Source of the DNA: Luteitalea pratensis | Lineage (GTDB): Bacteria; Acidobacteriota; Vicinamibacteria; Vicinamibacterales; Vicinamibacteraceae | Length of the DNA: 64,000 bases | Direction of reading: 5' to 3' | Assembly (NCBI RefSeq): GCF_001618865.1 | Contig: NZ_CP015136.1 | Span: 4,809,001 to 4,873,000 of the forward strand | Shown here: one piece after another, positions 53,430 through 62,879 of the stretch | Numbering within the stretch: position 1 is the first letter of the stretch | How the letters are laid out: each line of letters opens with the position of its first letter | Notes under the pieces: model-generated | Database searches by the model: none | Seen by the model: the letters and a program-made list of their open reading frames with translations, nothing else | What the model was told of the DNA's origin: nothing | Made by a program: the position numbers and the translations under genes

Positions 53430-56400
53430 TTACGGAAGAGCAGGGCAGGCCTTCCGGTACGGACCATCCACTTTGAACTCCTTCCATTCGTCGGGTGTGA
53501 GATTGCGCGGCAAGAGCCTGCACGCCTGCTCCAGGATTGCTTGCGAACGTAGCGGCCACAGTCGGACGGTGCCGTCACGGGCCGACGTCGCAAGCCACTG
53601 TCCTCGGGCGCTGAACACCGCGTCGACGATGTCGCTGCCATGCTCCAGGCGCGCGATGGTCCGCTTCGACGTTGCTTCGGTCAGGTCCAGCGTCGATCCG
53701 TCGGGAGACGCCTGCAGGGTGTGATCCGGACTAATCGCGCGATCGCTGCGGACGCGGCCGATCGGCCGACCAGTAATCGAGCTGTCGGCAGCACTGGGCC
53801 ATGTTGCAGACGCGACGACCAGCCGTTGATCGCCGCTCGCTTTTGCCGGTTGGTCGAACGGCCCGACGACTTTCTCCAGGGAGGCCACCTGGATGCCTGT
53901 GGCCGCGCTCCACACCGTTGTGGAGTCCAGGGATCCTTGATGTTGCAGATTGCGCTCGCTGAAAGCGGCCAGGAACCGACCGTCCGGACTGAACCTGATC
54001 GTCTCGAAGTGGCCGGCGAGGGAGGGCCTCGCCGAGTGCCACGTGGTCGTCTCGAAACAGCGGATGCCTTGCGGGCCCACCGTGACCAGCAGGCGACTGT
54101 CCGGACTGAACGTGGCGGCGGTGATCTCGCCGGGCAATCCGTTCGGCGACAGCTTTTTCCAGCCGCTCGTGTCGAACACCTCGGCGCCCGCGTGTGCGGG
54201 TGTCAGGAGGAAGCGACCATCAGGGCTGAACACTGGACGGCCGAGTTCCGACCCGATTCGGATCGCATGCAGCGTCCGGCTTGCGTTGGCATGTGAGATG
54301 TCGACGACCCGAACGGTCTCGTCATTTCCTGCGGTGACGAGCCAGCGTTCGTCGGGACTGAAGACGAGTGCGGACGGCAGCCCGTCGATGTGCACGTGGA
54401 TCGCCTCGGTCCCTTTCGTCATTGGCCACAAGGCGATCGACCCGTCCCTCAGCCCGGCCGCGAGCGTCTGTCCGTCCGGCCGGAAGGCCACAGCAATCGC
54501 CGGCCCGCTCATCCGGCGAATTTCCTGCTCGTTCTGCTTCCCGAATACGTGAATGACCCCGCCACTCACGGCCGCCACGTAGTGCCCGTCGGGACTGAGA
54601 GAAAGGCCGTCCGACACCTCGGAGCTGCCCGCGTCCTTACGCGAGGCGTCTGAGGTCCGGAAGCCCTCCTCTTCCCGGTTCGCGACCAACAGTCCTCCGC
54701 TACAGAGTGCGGCCAGCGTCTTCGCGTCAGCGCTGAGGGCAAGTGCCCCGCACTTGCCCTCGTTCCACGTCGGATTGCCCGCACGAACGAATGCCTCCGA
54801 CCCCGTGTCCAGATTCCAGAACCAGACGCCGTGCTGGTGGGGGCTCCCATGCGTCCCCGCGATCGCCAGCAAGCCGTTGGCGACGAAGGTCACGCTGTTC
54901 GCTTGGTACACGGTCGTTGCCGCCACCGAGCCGGGGAGCTCGTGCCAGTCGTCACCGGTTCGTTCGAACACCCTGACCAGGCCCGAGCCCAGGGTCGCCG
55001 TGGCCATGTGCTGTCCATCGGGGCTGAAGGCAACAGACCTGATCAGGTTGTCGTGTTCGATGGGCGGCTCCGTGGGGACTGCAGTGGCCGTGTTCCAGAT
55101 CCACAGCGATCCCATGCCACCAGCCGCGAGCCATCGACCGTCCGGGGCGAGCGCAAGTCCGAACCCCGACGGGGCGGAAGGAAATCTCCCTTGCAAGACT
55201 GTCTTCCGCATGGCGTTCGACACATCCCAGAGCACGGCGCTGCCGTCCTGCGCGGCGGAGGCCATCAAGCGCCCGTCGACGGTAAATGTCAGGGCCTGAA
55301 CCGGCGCCTGGTGAGCGTTCGGGAACCTGGCCGGTGCGGCAGGAATGAGCCGGACAACCTGCGCCAGTGCTTTCCACCCTTCCGTGCTCGGCGCGACGGC
55401 CATCGCGAGTGCCGCCAGCGCACCGCTGAGTTCAAGTCCCTCTTGCGAAGCATCGAACCGGTACAGCGCCTCCGTGGCGAGTCTCCGCCCCTCGGCGTTC
55501 GCCGCCTGGCGCTCCGCGTCCTGACGGGCCGCGTCGGCCCTGATGTACAGCCGGCCGAACAGCGCGACCAGTGACACCAGCAGCACGACGGCAGCGGCGA
55601 ACAGAGCCATGCGCCGACGCTGACGACGACTTCTGACCCTCTCGCGCTGCGTGCTGCGGTGGGCTCGCACGACCCCCGTGAGCAGATCGTGCGTGAGTTC
55701 CACGCGTTCCGTGCCCCGTTGCGGCTCGATGCGCAACAGCCTCCTGTCGACGAGCAGCCGCAGCTCGCGATCGGTCACGCCGTGGATGCTGCGCGCATCA
55801 TCCACGTCACAGGCCTTGCGAAAGCCCCGCTCGGTGATGAGCTCGTTTTCGATGAACCGCTGAGTGCGATCCGGTAAATCGCCGACCGCCCTGTCGTAGT
55901 AGTCAGCGATCACTGCTTGGCCGGTCCCACTGAGCAGGGCCGCGTCGAACCGGCCCTTGCCCTGCGCCTTGCGCTTCTCGTTCAATCCGTGGCACACCAG
56001 GCTCAAGAGCGCCGGTTCCACCCCCAAGTCGCTCAGGCTCTCCGGATTCTGGCGGCCGGAGCCGTCCTGCGCAGCCGCCACGAACCGGACGATGTCCCGG
56101 GCGAGCGGCTCGTCCACGAGCCTGGCAGCCGTGGTGTAAACAGCCTCGAAGGCCTGCTCACCAGACATCGGCAGCAGCCTGAGACGATTGCGCAGGAGTG
56201 ATGGCACCTCCCGCCTCCAACCCTCGATGGCGGGAAGGAAGTCCTCGCGAAAGCTCAAAATTACCTTGTAGCGTTGACTGTCCAGGGACAATTCGTCTTC
56301 CGCGACTTCGCCTTGCGCCAGCCGCCGGGCCCACTCTGCGGGCATGCGGTTTTCGATGAGATCGGCGAGGTCGACACGGAGTCGCCCGATGCCAGTGGGG

Positions 56401-56873
56401 TTCTCCGCTCCGAGCGTGAAGACCTCCTCGAACTGGTCGAGAACCAACACCGGCGAGAGGAGCTGGTTCTGTTCGCTCCATAACTCGAGGCCCGGCCGGT
56501 GGAGATATGTCCACAACGACTCGTCGGGGGCGATGCCAGGGGCGTCGATCCGCCGCTGGCGGAACTGGGCCAACAACGCCAGCTTGACCTGCTCTATGAG
56601 CGGCGCGCTCTCGTCACGCACGTCGAGCCGGATGTAGATGGGAAGGTAATGCTCCTTGCGAAGCGCCGGGAACAGGCCGGCGTGCAGCAGCGACGTCTTG
56701 CCCAGACCCGACGCACCGAACAACACCGTCAGCGGCGCACCCAGAACCAGACGGCGCAACTCCGCAGATTCGATCTGACGACCATTGAAGAACCGCTCGG
56801 CTGCCTCGTCGAAGGACCCGAGTCCCGGCCACGGGTTGTCCTCATCGATCGCAGCGCTGGCCCTGGCAGTCAC
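53430..56873 (-). CDS. nSTAND1 NTPase with membrane helix and C-terminal WD40 blades
   Basis: A 1147-residue protein. The nSTAND1 opening is EDNPWPGLGSFDEAAERFFN (residues 11-30); Walker A is FGASGLGKTSLLHAG (52-66), Walker B VLVLDQFEEVF (143-152), and the sensor arginine region ILSFREDFLP (205-214). A winged-helix-like part precedes one membrane segment, MALFAAAVVLLVSLVALFGR (422-441), and a coiled coil (ADAARQDAERQAANAEGRR). Residues ~510-1120 are WD40/PD40 blades (LTFTVDGRLMASAAQDGSAV, VAFSPDGQHMATATLGSGLV, AVFSARGQWLATSARDGTVR). Its start overlaps the SIR2-TIR stop by 4 bases. By analogy with Avs-type STANDs the blades would sense, and ATP-driven assembly would switch on the partner. Confidence 0.85.
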   Translation of the reverse strand: MTARASAAIDEDNPWPGLGSFDEAAERFFNGRQIESAELRRLVLGAPLTVLFGASGLGKTSLLHAGLFPALRKEHYLPIYIRLDVRDESAPLIEQVKLALLAQFRQRRIDAPGIAPDESLWTYLHRPGLELWSEQNQLLSPVLVLDQFEEVFTLGAENPTGIGRLRVDLADLIENRMPAEWARRLAQGEVAEDELSLDSQRYKVILSFREDFLPAIEGWRREVPSLLRNRLRLLPMSGEQAFEAVYTTAARLVDEPLARDIVRFVAAAQDGSGRQNPESLSDLGVEPALLSLVCHGLNEKRKAQGKGRFDAALLSGTGQAVIADYYDRAVGDLPDRTQRFIENELITERGFRKACDVDDARSIHGVTDRELRLLVDRRLLRIEPQRGTERVELTHDLLTGVVRAHRSTQRERVRSRRQRRRMALFAAAVVLLVSLVALFGRLYIRADAARQDAERQAANAEGRRLATEALYRFDASQEGLELSGALAALAMAVAPSTEGWKALAQVVRLIPAAPARFPNAHQAPVQALTFTVDGRLMASAAQDGSAVLWDVSNAMRKTVLQGRFPSAPSGFGLALAPDGRWLAAGGMGSLWIWNTATAVPTEPPIEHDNLIRSVAFSPDGQHMATATLGSGLVRVFERTGDDWHELPGSVAATTVYQANSVTFVANGLLAIAGTHGSPHQHGVWFWNLDTGSEAFVRAGNPTWNEGKCGALALSADAKTLAALCSGGLLVANREEEGFRTSDASRKDAGSSEVSDGLSLSPDGHYVAAVSGGVIHVFGKQNEQEIRRMSGPAIAVAFRPDGQTLAAGLRDGSIALWPMTKGTEAIHVHIDGLPSALVFSPDERWLVTAGNDETVRVVDISHANASRTLHAIRIGSELGRPVFSPDGRFLLTPAHAGAEVFDTSGWKKLSPNGLPGEITAATFSPDSRLLVTVGPQGIRCFETTTWHSARPSLAGHFETIRFSPDGRFLAAFSERNLQHQGSLDSTTVWSAATGIQVASLEKVVGPFDQPAKASGDQRLVVASATWPSAADSSITGRPIGRVRSDRAISPDHTLQASPDGSTLDLTEATSKRTIARLEHGSDIVDAVFSARGQWLATSARDGTVRLWPLRSQAILEQACRLLPRNLTPDEWKEFKVDGPYRKACPALP

Positions 56874-58294
56874 TGCGCCTTGCCCCGCCTCAGGCTGCGA
56901 AGCTGGTCGCGGAGCTCCGACTTGAGGGCGTCCGAGAGCCGTCCCGCCGGTGCGTGCGCAAACTGGAACGCCTTGAATGCTTCGGGAACCAGGCCATACG
57001 CCTGCATCGCGCCGGCATAGTCCGGATCGATCACGGTGGGAAAGATGAACTTGCGTCCCTGGATCTTACGGGCGCGGTCGGCCGCTTCGCTCCACTCCAG
57101 TCGAAAGTACCCTTCGGTGCGCCGCTCGGTATTGCCCGAGAGCAAGGGCAGGAACAGACTGCACCGCTGCACGGCGCTCTTGAGGCGCTCGTCCCATCTG
57201 TCTCCCGGCTTGAGTGCGCTCTTGTCGAACCAGGCGACGTCCCCGCCAATCTCTTCGAGCTCGGCAACGAGCTGCTTCGCGGCGCCGAGGTCCTCGCTCG
57301 AGTAACTGACGAAGATCGTGCCGCTGGAGGAGGTCGCGGCGGACTCGCCAGGCTGCGCTGCAGCCGGCGCAGGCGCCGCCTCGTCCGGATTGCGCATCAC
57401 CCACCGGCGATGCAGCTCCGCGACGAATGCGCGGGCGTCCATGTCGTACGAGCGCGAGTCCTGGCTGAAGCGCTCCAGGAAGACCGTGAAGTTGACATCA
57501 GCCATCCCGCGATCCCCGGCGAAGAACTCCTTCTTCGTCCGCTGGTCGGAGAAAAGCCGTTCCGAGTTCGACAGGCGGAGGAAGAAGCGACTGAGCCAGT
57601 CTGAAAACCCGCAGCCCAAAAAGAGCAGGTTGCGGCTGCGCAGCTCCGAGAACATGTGCTCCGGCGCATTGCCGGCCTGCATCGTATACGCGAACTCGAG
57701 AACGTCTTCGTCGTGAATGGCGTAGAACGGAGAGACATCGGCCTTTCCGAACAGGTAGAACACGGCCGTGTATTTGGACGACGGCATTTCGGGCATGTCG
57801 CGGCGCCGGTCGGTCGGCAGCTTTGGCGCGTACTCGATCTCGTCGGTCTGCCGCATGCCACCGAAGCGGACCGCGTCGAGTGTCTGCACCAGCAGGTGGT
57901 CCGGGGTAGTAGACGCAAACAGGTCGAAATGCCGGATCGAGGCGAGCTCGCGCAGCGGCGTGAGGACGGCCTGTTCCTCGGCGATGAGCTTCTGGAGGAT
58001 GTCGTTGATCGGCCGGTACAGGTCCCTGATTCGACGTCCCGCGGCTGCCAGCACGCACACGGCGTCGTTCAGCTCGTGACTGTCACGAAGAACCGCGCCG
58101 TCCGGCAAACTTGCCGCGGACATGCCGTACTTGTTCAGGAGCCGCTCGGCGACGACGCGGTAAAGGAACGTCTGCGTGCCGCCGGATTCAACGGTGAGCA
58201 GCTCGGGGCCCACAACCGGCAGAACCCGGCCGTCCTCGATGAACGCCAGCAGGTCCTCCCAGAATTCCTCGGGGTCGAATGGTGCCGAGGTCAT
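56870..58294 (-). CDS. SIR2-TIR fusion, predicted NAD-consuming effector
   Basis: A 474-residue protein; ATG 58294 begins MTSAPFDPEEFWEDLLAFIE. Residues ~10-300 are a SIR2-like domain (DGRVLPVVGPELLTVE, FDLFASTTPDHLLVQTLDAV, HDEDVLEFAYTMQAGNAPEH, SRNLLFLGCGFSDWLSRFFL). After a Pro/Ala linker (303-322), residues ~325-460 form a TIR domain: GTIFVSYSSEDLGAAKQLVA, DVAWFDKSALKPGDRWDERL, CSLFLPLLSGNTERR and GYFRLEWSEAADRA, with Glu 400 in the place of the TIR catalytic Glu. Both domains can hydrolyse NAD in known defence proteins. It heads the operon with the nSTAND1-WD40 gene. Confidence 0.85.
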   Translation of the reverse strand: MTSAPFDPEEFWEDLLAFIEDGRVLPVVGPELLTVESGGTQTFLYRVVAERLLNKYGMSAASLPDGAVLRDSHELNDAVCVLAAAGRRIRDLYRPINDILQKLIAEEQAVLTPLRELASIRHFDLFASTTPDHLLVQTLDAVRFGGMRQTDEIEYAPKLPTDRRRDMPEMPSSKYTAVFYLFGKADVSPFYAIHDEDVLEFAYTMQAGNAPEHMFSELRSRNLLFLGCGFSDWLSRFFLRLSNSERLFSDQRTKKEFFAGDRGMADVNFTVFLERFSQDSRSYDMDARAFVAELHRRWVMRNPDEAAPAPAAAQPGESAATSSSGTIFVSYSSEDLGAAKQLVAELEEIGGDVAWFDKSALKPGDRWDERLKSAVQRCSLFLPLLSGNTERRTEGYFRLEWSEAADRARKIQGRKFIFPTVIDPDYAGAMQAYGLVPEAFKAFQFAHAPAGRLSDALKSELRDQLRSLRRGKAQ

Positions 58295-58494
58295 CCTACC
58301 CTCCAGGACCGAAACATGGCGAGCTGTTCTGGGACCTCCAGGATCGGAAGTCAACCGTATCGTATGCCGGTTTCGGGAGCGCTCTCGATGACCGTTTCCC
58401 CGGGAGCGCCCATCATTCAGTCGAGGCGGTCGGTCAGCCCCATTTCGCGAACATCACCCACGCACAATGAACTTTGACCATCTTTACGCGTGAG

Positions 58495-58890
58495 CTACTG
58501 CGTGTCGGGACATCCACCCCTGCTCCAGCGCGTACCGGCAAATCCACTGCCGGTGGCACGAATACGTTCCATGAAATCAGTCCCTCTGACCCGCAAGGTC
58601 AGCGTTCCCGATCCATGATTGCGCCCGCCCACATCGGCCCACTCGCCGGTGATGACGCCGCCCTTCAGGGTACCTTTGAAGACATTTGTCCATGACTTGC
58701 CGTTATCAGCGCTCTTTCCAGTCCAGAAGACGTTAGTGCCTGTAATGCGAACCTCATAGCTTCCGCCGTCGTTCGCGTGCCATTGACCGTTCAGGTTTGG
58801 CGGGGCCTCACATTGCGCTTGAACATTCGCCGATGTGAGAGCCCAGCTCAGGCTTAGAATTGCGATGCTTCGTGCGAGAGTCTTCAACAT
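58495..58890 (-). CDS. Small secreted protein with a one-domain beta fold
   Basis: A 131-residue protein with a signal peptide (MLKTLARSIAILSLSWALTS) cut near NVQAQ. The mature part reads APPNLNGQWHANDGGSYEVR, TGKSADNGKSWTNVFKGTLK, GVITGEWADVGGRNHGSGTL, a pattern seen in uncharacterised secreted proteins of many bacteria ('NDGGxYxVR ... FxGxxxxxxIxGxWxDVPxG'). Two cysteines (QCEAPP, GGCPDT) could pair. No function is known. It stands alone 200 bases from the SIR2-TIR start. Confidence 0.75.
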   Translation of the reverse strand: MLKTLARSIAILSLSWALTSANVQAQCEAPPNLNGQWHANDGGSYEVRITGTNVFWTGKSADNGKSWTNVFKGTLKGGVITGEWADVGGRNHGSGTLTLRVRGTDFMERIRATGSGFAGTRWSRGGCPDTQ

Positions 58891-59578
58891 TGATGTCTCC
58901 CCTTGCGATTACTTGTGCGCTTCCTACACACAAGACAACGCTGCGTCATGGTGATTCGCACGGTGTGGGCAGCTCTTTGAAGGATCTCGAACCACGCAGC
59001 CGGGGTAGGAACCGCGATGGCGACTTCGGGCCATGGATGCCGCAAATAAGCGGAGCGCCGGGGCGCGCCGGGAGGAGCGCTCGCGCGTCCCGGCATCATC
59101 ACGAGCATCGCGGGCGGCTTCGATCGTCTCGCTGTCGCTTGTCTGGAAACTGATAAGATGCCCGGACTTGTCCAATATGTGAGTGCAGCGTCACGCGTCT
59201 GGGTGACGCCGGGCAGCGGGCTCGTTGTGAGGCCGCGGACCTCGATGTAAATCGATCGACGAAGGAGCCTGCAGTTGCCGACCTGCATGCAGATTCTACG
59301 ATGCGCTGGACGCGGCGTTCGTCACTCGAACACGTCACCGCAAAAAGCGGGCAACGACGTGGACGCGGTTCGACCGGACTTCACAATCGTCGTGTGGACG
59401 AAGCGGTCCGCCACCGCCGCGACGATGCCATCGACGCGATGTTCGCGTTGAGCGCCCGGCACTTGCGCGTTCAGACGCCGATCCCCGGGAGCCACAAGAC
59501 CCACCGCCGTGCTTTCGATTGAGACGGTAACCGTGAACGTGAACACCTAGCCGCGGCGACGCGGACGAGGACTGACAC
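58891..59578. other. ~690 bp without a supportable gene
   Basis: Open frames on both strands here are short and show no recognisable motif or ribosome site. Presumably it carries the promoters of the secreted-protein gene (leftward) and of the LodA-like gene (rightward), but no convincing -35/-10 pair stands out. Confidence 0.55.
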
Positions 59579-61123
59579 ATGCCCACGAGAATCGAGATTC
59601 ATCCCGCCATCGGCATCGCTCGCCTCGGACCGAGCGAGGAGTTCTTTGTGGCCCCGGAGCCAGGCCTGCCGCCGCCCGATCGCTATCGCGATGCGGGCGG
59701 GCGGCTCAAGCGGCAGGCCGCACGCTTTCGTCTGTTCGAGTGCGAGCGCGACGACGCTGGAATCCTCACGACCGCGCGAGAGCTTGGCCCCGAGACCGGC
59801 GAGATTACCTGGACGGTGCACCTGGTGAATCGAAAGGGGGCCGCCCCCAATTTCGCGAAGCCGAGTGGCGGCCGGCGTAACCAGGCCACTGGCAACGATG
59901 AGCAGGACGGCGCCCTGATCATCGATCCGGGGCCTCGATCCGTCTCAGGCCGCTCGGCGCCGCCGGCGCCCTTCGATACGGGGTCGTTCAAGGAGACGGT
60001 AGTACCGCTTGGGGACATCAGAACCGACAGCTTCGGCCGCCTGCTCGTGTGCGGCGGACACGGTGAGTCGGACTCGGTTCCGCCACAGCCGAATCCGGAG
60101 CGGCCGATCCAGGGATTCGCCGACAGCGACGGCTGGTTCGACGACACCGCGGACGGTCCAGTAGAGGCCACGATCCGGTTCGCGTCCGGCGACATGGTGA
60201 CCGCCGAGCCCGCGTGGGTGATCGTCGGTCCGGCGGACTTCGCGCCTGAGATCAAGAACCTGGTGACGTTGTACGACGTCGCCTTCGACGTCGCCGTGCG
60301 CGAGGGACAACGCTCAATGCCGGCAACGCCGTCGTTCGTGCGCGACATCCAGCCCATTCTGCAGCGCGCGGTCGACTACCAATGGGTCAACCGGTTCGCG
60401 AACGGCGGACACTCAGGGTCGCGTCCTGGGAACTTCGCCTCGGACTGGAGTGCATTGGCCAATCCGGCGAACCCTCCCGCCGAGGCGCAGTTCCTCCTCG
60501 ATCGGCTGCGCGACAGCACGCAGAGCCCGATCCCGCCGCCCGTCGAGTCCCACGCGCGGCGCTGGATGCCGCGGCTCCACGACGAGCACAACGATGCGCG
60601 GGTCCTTCCCGTGACCTCGGTCCAGTACACGATGTTGCTGCAGTGGGCGGCGGGAAACTTCACCGGTGATCTCCAGAATCCACCGCCGCCGCCCGATCTG
60701 TTGCCGGACGCGCTCGATCGCGCTGCATTGGAATCCTGCTCGGGCGGCGCTTTCTTCCCCGGCATCGAGGTCGGCCAAGTCATGAAGGATCCGGGGACCT
60801 ACGAAGAGCCGTTCCGCATCGCGCGGACCATGCGGCCAGGCCAGTTGACAGCCGGCAACGCCCTGCCCTGGCAGGCAGACTTCCACGCCTGCACGTGGGA
60901 GATGCAGGGATTCATCGGGTGGTGGCCGGCACAACGCCCGGATCACGTGCGTCCGGAGAACGCGGCGACGACGATGGTGGATTGGGCGCGCGGGATCTCC
61001 GGCGTCCAGGACGGCACCGATCGAGACATGGTCGACGGTTGGCACCGGCTCGGCATCGTGCGTTCGCGTGCAAACGCGTCTGGGACGATGTTGCTGGAGA
61101 CGGAGCGCGATCCGACGCTCTAG
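59579..61123 (+). CDS. lodA: LodA-like quinocofactor amino-acid oxidase
   Basis: A 514-residue protein of the LodA/GoxA family, whose members oxidise lysine, glycine or other amino acids to make ammonia and hydrogen peroxide. The N-terminus MPTRIEIHPAIGIARLGPSE is diagnostic, and later parts (FADSDGWFDDTADGPVEATI, PAWVIVGPADFAPEIKNLVT, YDVAFDVAV, WMPRLHDEHND) agree. The cysteine tryptophylquinone should form from Cys 387 in LESCSGGAFFPGIE and Trp 431 in LPWQADFHACTW; both are present. The substrate cannot be inferred. A flavoprotein of the type needed for cofactor maturation follows by 11 bases. Confidence 0.85.
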   Translation: MPTRIEIHPAIGIARLGPSEEFFVAPEPGLPPPDRYRDAGGRLKRQAARFRLFECERDDAGILTTARELGPETGEITWTVHLVNRKGAAPNFAKPSGGRRNQATGNDEQDGALIIDPGPRSVSGRSAPPAPFDTGSFKETVVPLGDIRTDSFGRLLVCGGHGESDSVPPQPNPERPIQGFADSDGWFDDTADGPVEATIRFASGDMVTAEPAWVIVGPADFAPEIKNLVTLYDVAFDVAVREGQRSMPATPSFVRDIQPILQRAVDYQWVNRFANGGHSGSRPGNFASDWSALANPANPPAEAQFLLDRLRDSTQSPIPPPVESHARRWMPRLHDEHNDARVLPVTSVQYTMLLQWAAGNFTGDLQNPPPPPDLLPDALDRAALESCSGGAFFPGIEVGQVMKDPGTYEEPFRIARTMRPGQLTAGNALPWQADFHACTWEMQGFIGWWPAQRPDHVRPENAATTMVDWARGISGVQDGTDRDMVDGWHRLGIVRSRANASGTMLLETERDPTL

Positions 61124-61134
61124 AAGCACGACCC

Positions 61135-62307
61135 GTGGGCAACTGCTCCTACGATGCGTTGATCGTCGGTGGTGGGCCGGCCGGCGCGACCGCCGCGCTC
61201 GGCCTCGCACAGTGCGGATGGCGCGTGTGCCTCCTGCACCGGGCGCAGCCGCGTGCCTCCGTGCACGCGCGCACAGGCGAGACGCTGCCATCCGCCTCGC
61301 GCGCGACGCTGCGCGCGCTCGGCCTCTGGTCCACTTTTCTCCAGGACGGTCACGTGCCGTCGCCCGGCACCGTGGCGTGGTGGGATGCCGAGAACCCGAT
61401 CGAACAGGACAGCGTCTTCGATCCGTGGGGGCCCGCGTGGCATATCGACCGGTGGCGCTTCGACCATCGGCTGCGTGAAGCGGCCGCCGTGGCTGGCGCC
61501 GAGGTGCTGGACGGCCTGCGCCTGGTGGACGCGCAGCGACTCACGGCGGCACGCGCCTCAGGAGCCGCGTGCTGGTCCGCCTCGCTGCGCGACGAAACCC
61601 GGACCGTCCCGGTCCGGGCGCGCGTCCTGATTGTCGCGACCGGACGCGGCCGACATCCCGTGGCGTGCGGCGGGCGGCGCGGCCGGCTCGATCGTCTCAT
61701 CGGGCTGGCGGCGCTCGTACCCGCCGGCGAGCCTCTCGCCTCCGTCGATCAGCGGATCTGGATCGAGGCGACCCCGGAGGGCTGGTGGTATTCGGCACCG
61801 ACACCCGGTGGTCCCTGGACGATCACGTTCTTCACGGATGCCGATCGCGTGCCTCGAGAAAAAGGCCGCGACGGCATCAGCCGCTACTGGCGCGAGCAGT
61901 TCCTCGGCTCGCAGCAGACCAAACAGCGGATCGCGCACCTAACGTCGTTTGCGCCGATGCTCGGCACCGTCACCATGCCAGGTGCCCTCCGGGTGTTCGC
62001 GGCCGACAGCTATCGCTCGGCGGCCTGTCACGGGCCCGGGTGGATGGCCGCCGGCGACGCCGTTTCCGCCTGGGATCCCTTGTCGGGGCAAGGCATCGAG
62101 AACGCGTTGCAGTCCGGATCGCGCGTGGCGCGCGCGGTCCATGCGATCCTACAGGGCGGCGACGCGGGCGCAATTTGCCGCGATTACGCTGACGAGGTCG
62201 AGGCGCGGGACGGGCAGTACCGCCGCGACCGGTCGGCCTATTACGGGCGCGTGCAGCGCTGGCCCGACGCGGTCTTCTGGCGGCGCCGCACGCGCCAGGA
62301 TCAATGA
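61135..62307 (+). CDS. lodB: LodB-like FAD-dependent cofactor-maturation protein
   Basis: A 390-residue flavoprotein of the tryptophan-halogenase/geranylgeranyl-reductase type. GTG 61135 opens VGNCSYDALIVGGGPAGATA with the FAD GxGxxG motif; DGLRLVDAQRL and RVLIVATGRGRHPVAC follow. GWMAAGDAVSAWDPLSGQGI holds the GD motif that binds FAD ribityl. In the lod operon, LodB hydroxylates or otherwise processes the Trp of LodA. The tight placement after lodA supports that pairing. No other start gives a better ribosome site. Confidence 0.85.
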   Translation: MGNCSYDALIVGGGPAGATAALGLAQCGWRVCLLHRAQPRASVHARTGETLPSASRATLRALGLWSTFLQDGHVPSPGTVAWWDAENPIEQDSVFDPWGPAWHIDRWRFDHRLREAAAVAGAEVLDGLRLVDAQRLTAARASGAACWSASLRDETRTVPVRARVLIVATGRGRHPVACGGRRGRLDRLIGLAALVPAGEPLASVDQRIWIEATPEGWWYSAPTPGGPWTITFFTDADRVPREKGRDGISRYWREQFLGSQQTKQRIAHLTSFAPMLGTVTMPGALRVFAADSYRSAACHGPGWMAAGDAVSAWDPLSGQGIENALQSGSRVARAVHAILQGGDAGAICRDYADEVEARDGQYRRDRSAYYGRVQRWPDAVFWRRRTRQDQ

Positions 62308-62879
62308 ATCAGGCAAGTCGCGAGCGCAAGAGTAGCGGCCTGCCAACGAGCCAGCGTTGACACATTGAACGTGCGCCATGAGTTCGAATTAGGTCACCAC
62401 CGCGGGGCGGGTGCATGGCTCGACACCAGACTCGCAGTATCCCAACGTGCGGCCGCGTCACCGACTAAGCGGCGACGACTGGGGCCTGCCCAGCGCAGTC
62501 ATCCGATCCCAGGACACGGCACAAGGCTCCCCTCCATGTCCCGGCCTCCTTTACTCCGTGCGCGAAGGCCCATCGCCATGACGGAGTTTAGCGGAAGACG
62601 GCGTTCTCCACCCGGGGCTGTCGATGGTAGCCCCAGGCCTTCTGCGATCGGCGTCGGCCGAGCGTTTGCACGTCGGTGATCACGCGATCGCGCGCCTCGA
62701 ACGCGGTCCGTGTCGAGACACTCTCGACGGTCAGCGACAAGATGGCCAAGGGCAATCCGTACGCATCGTCCTGAACCTGGACTTCGTGAACAACGACGGC
62801 CCGACGTTCGCCCCGGCATTGAGGGCCGAGATCGAACTCGATCGCCGGAGACCGACCGCAGAACAGGAGTCGCGCGGCC
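62308..62879. other. ~570 bp without a supportable gene
   Basis: A minus-strand frame from 63109 to 62588 has uneven composition and no recognisable domain; the plus-strand counterpart reads no better. The interval probably contains the lost 3' part of the phospholipase-like gene in unrecognisable form. Confidence 0.5.

Noticed and set aside
58884-59546. Frames of 74-134 codons on both strands between the secreted protein and lodA
   Set aside because: No motif, start site or conserved pattern could be seen.
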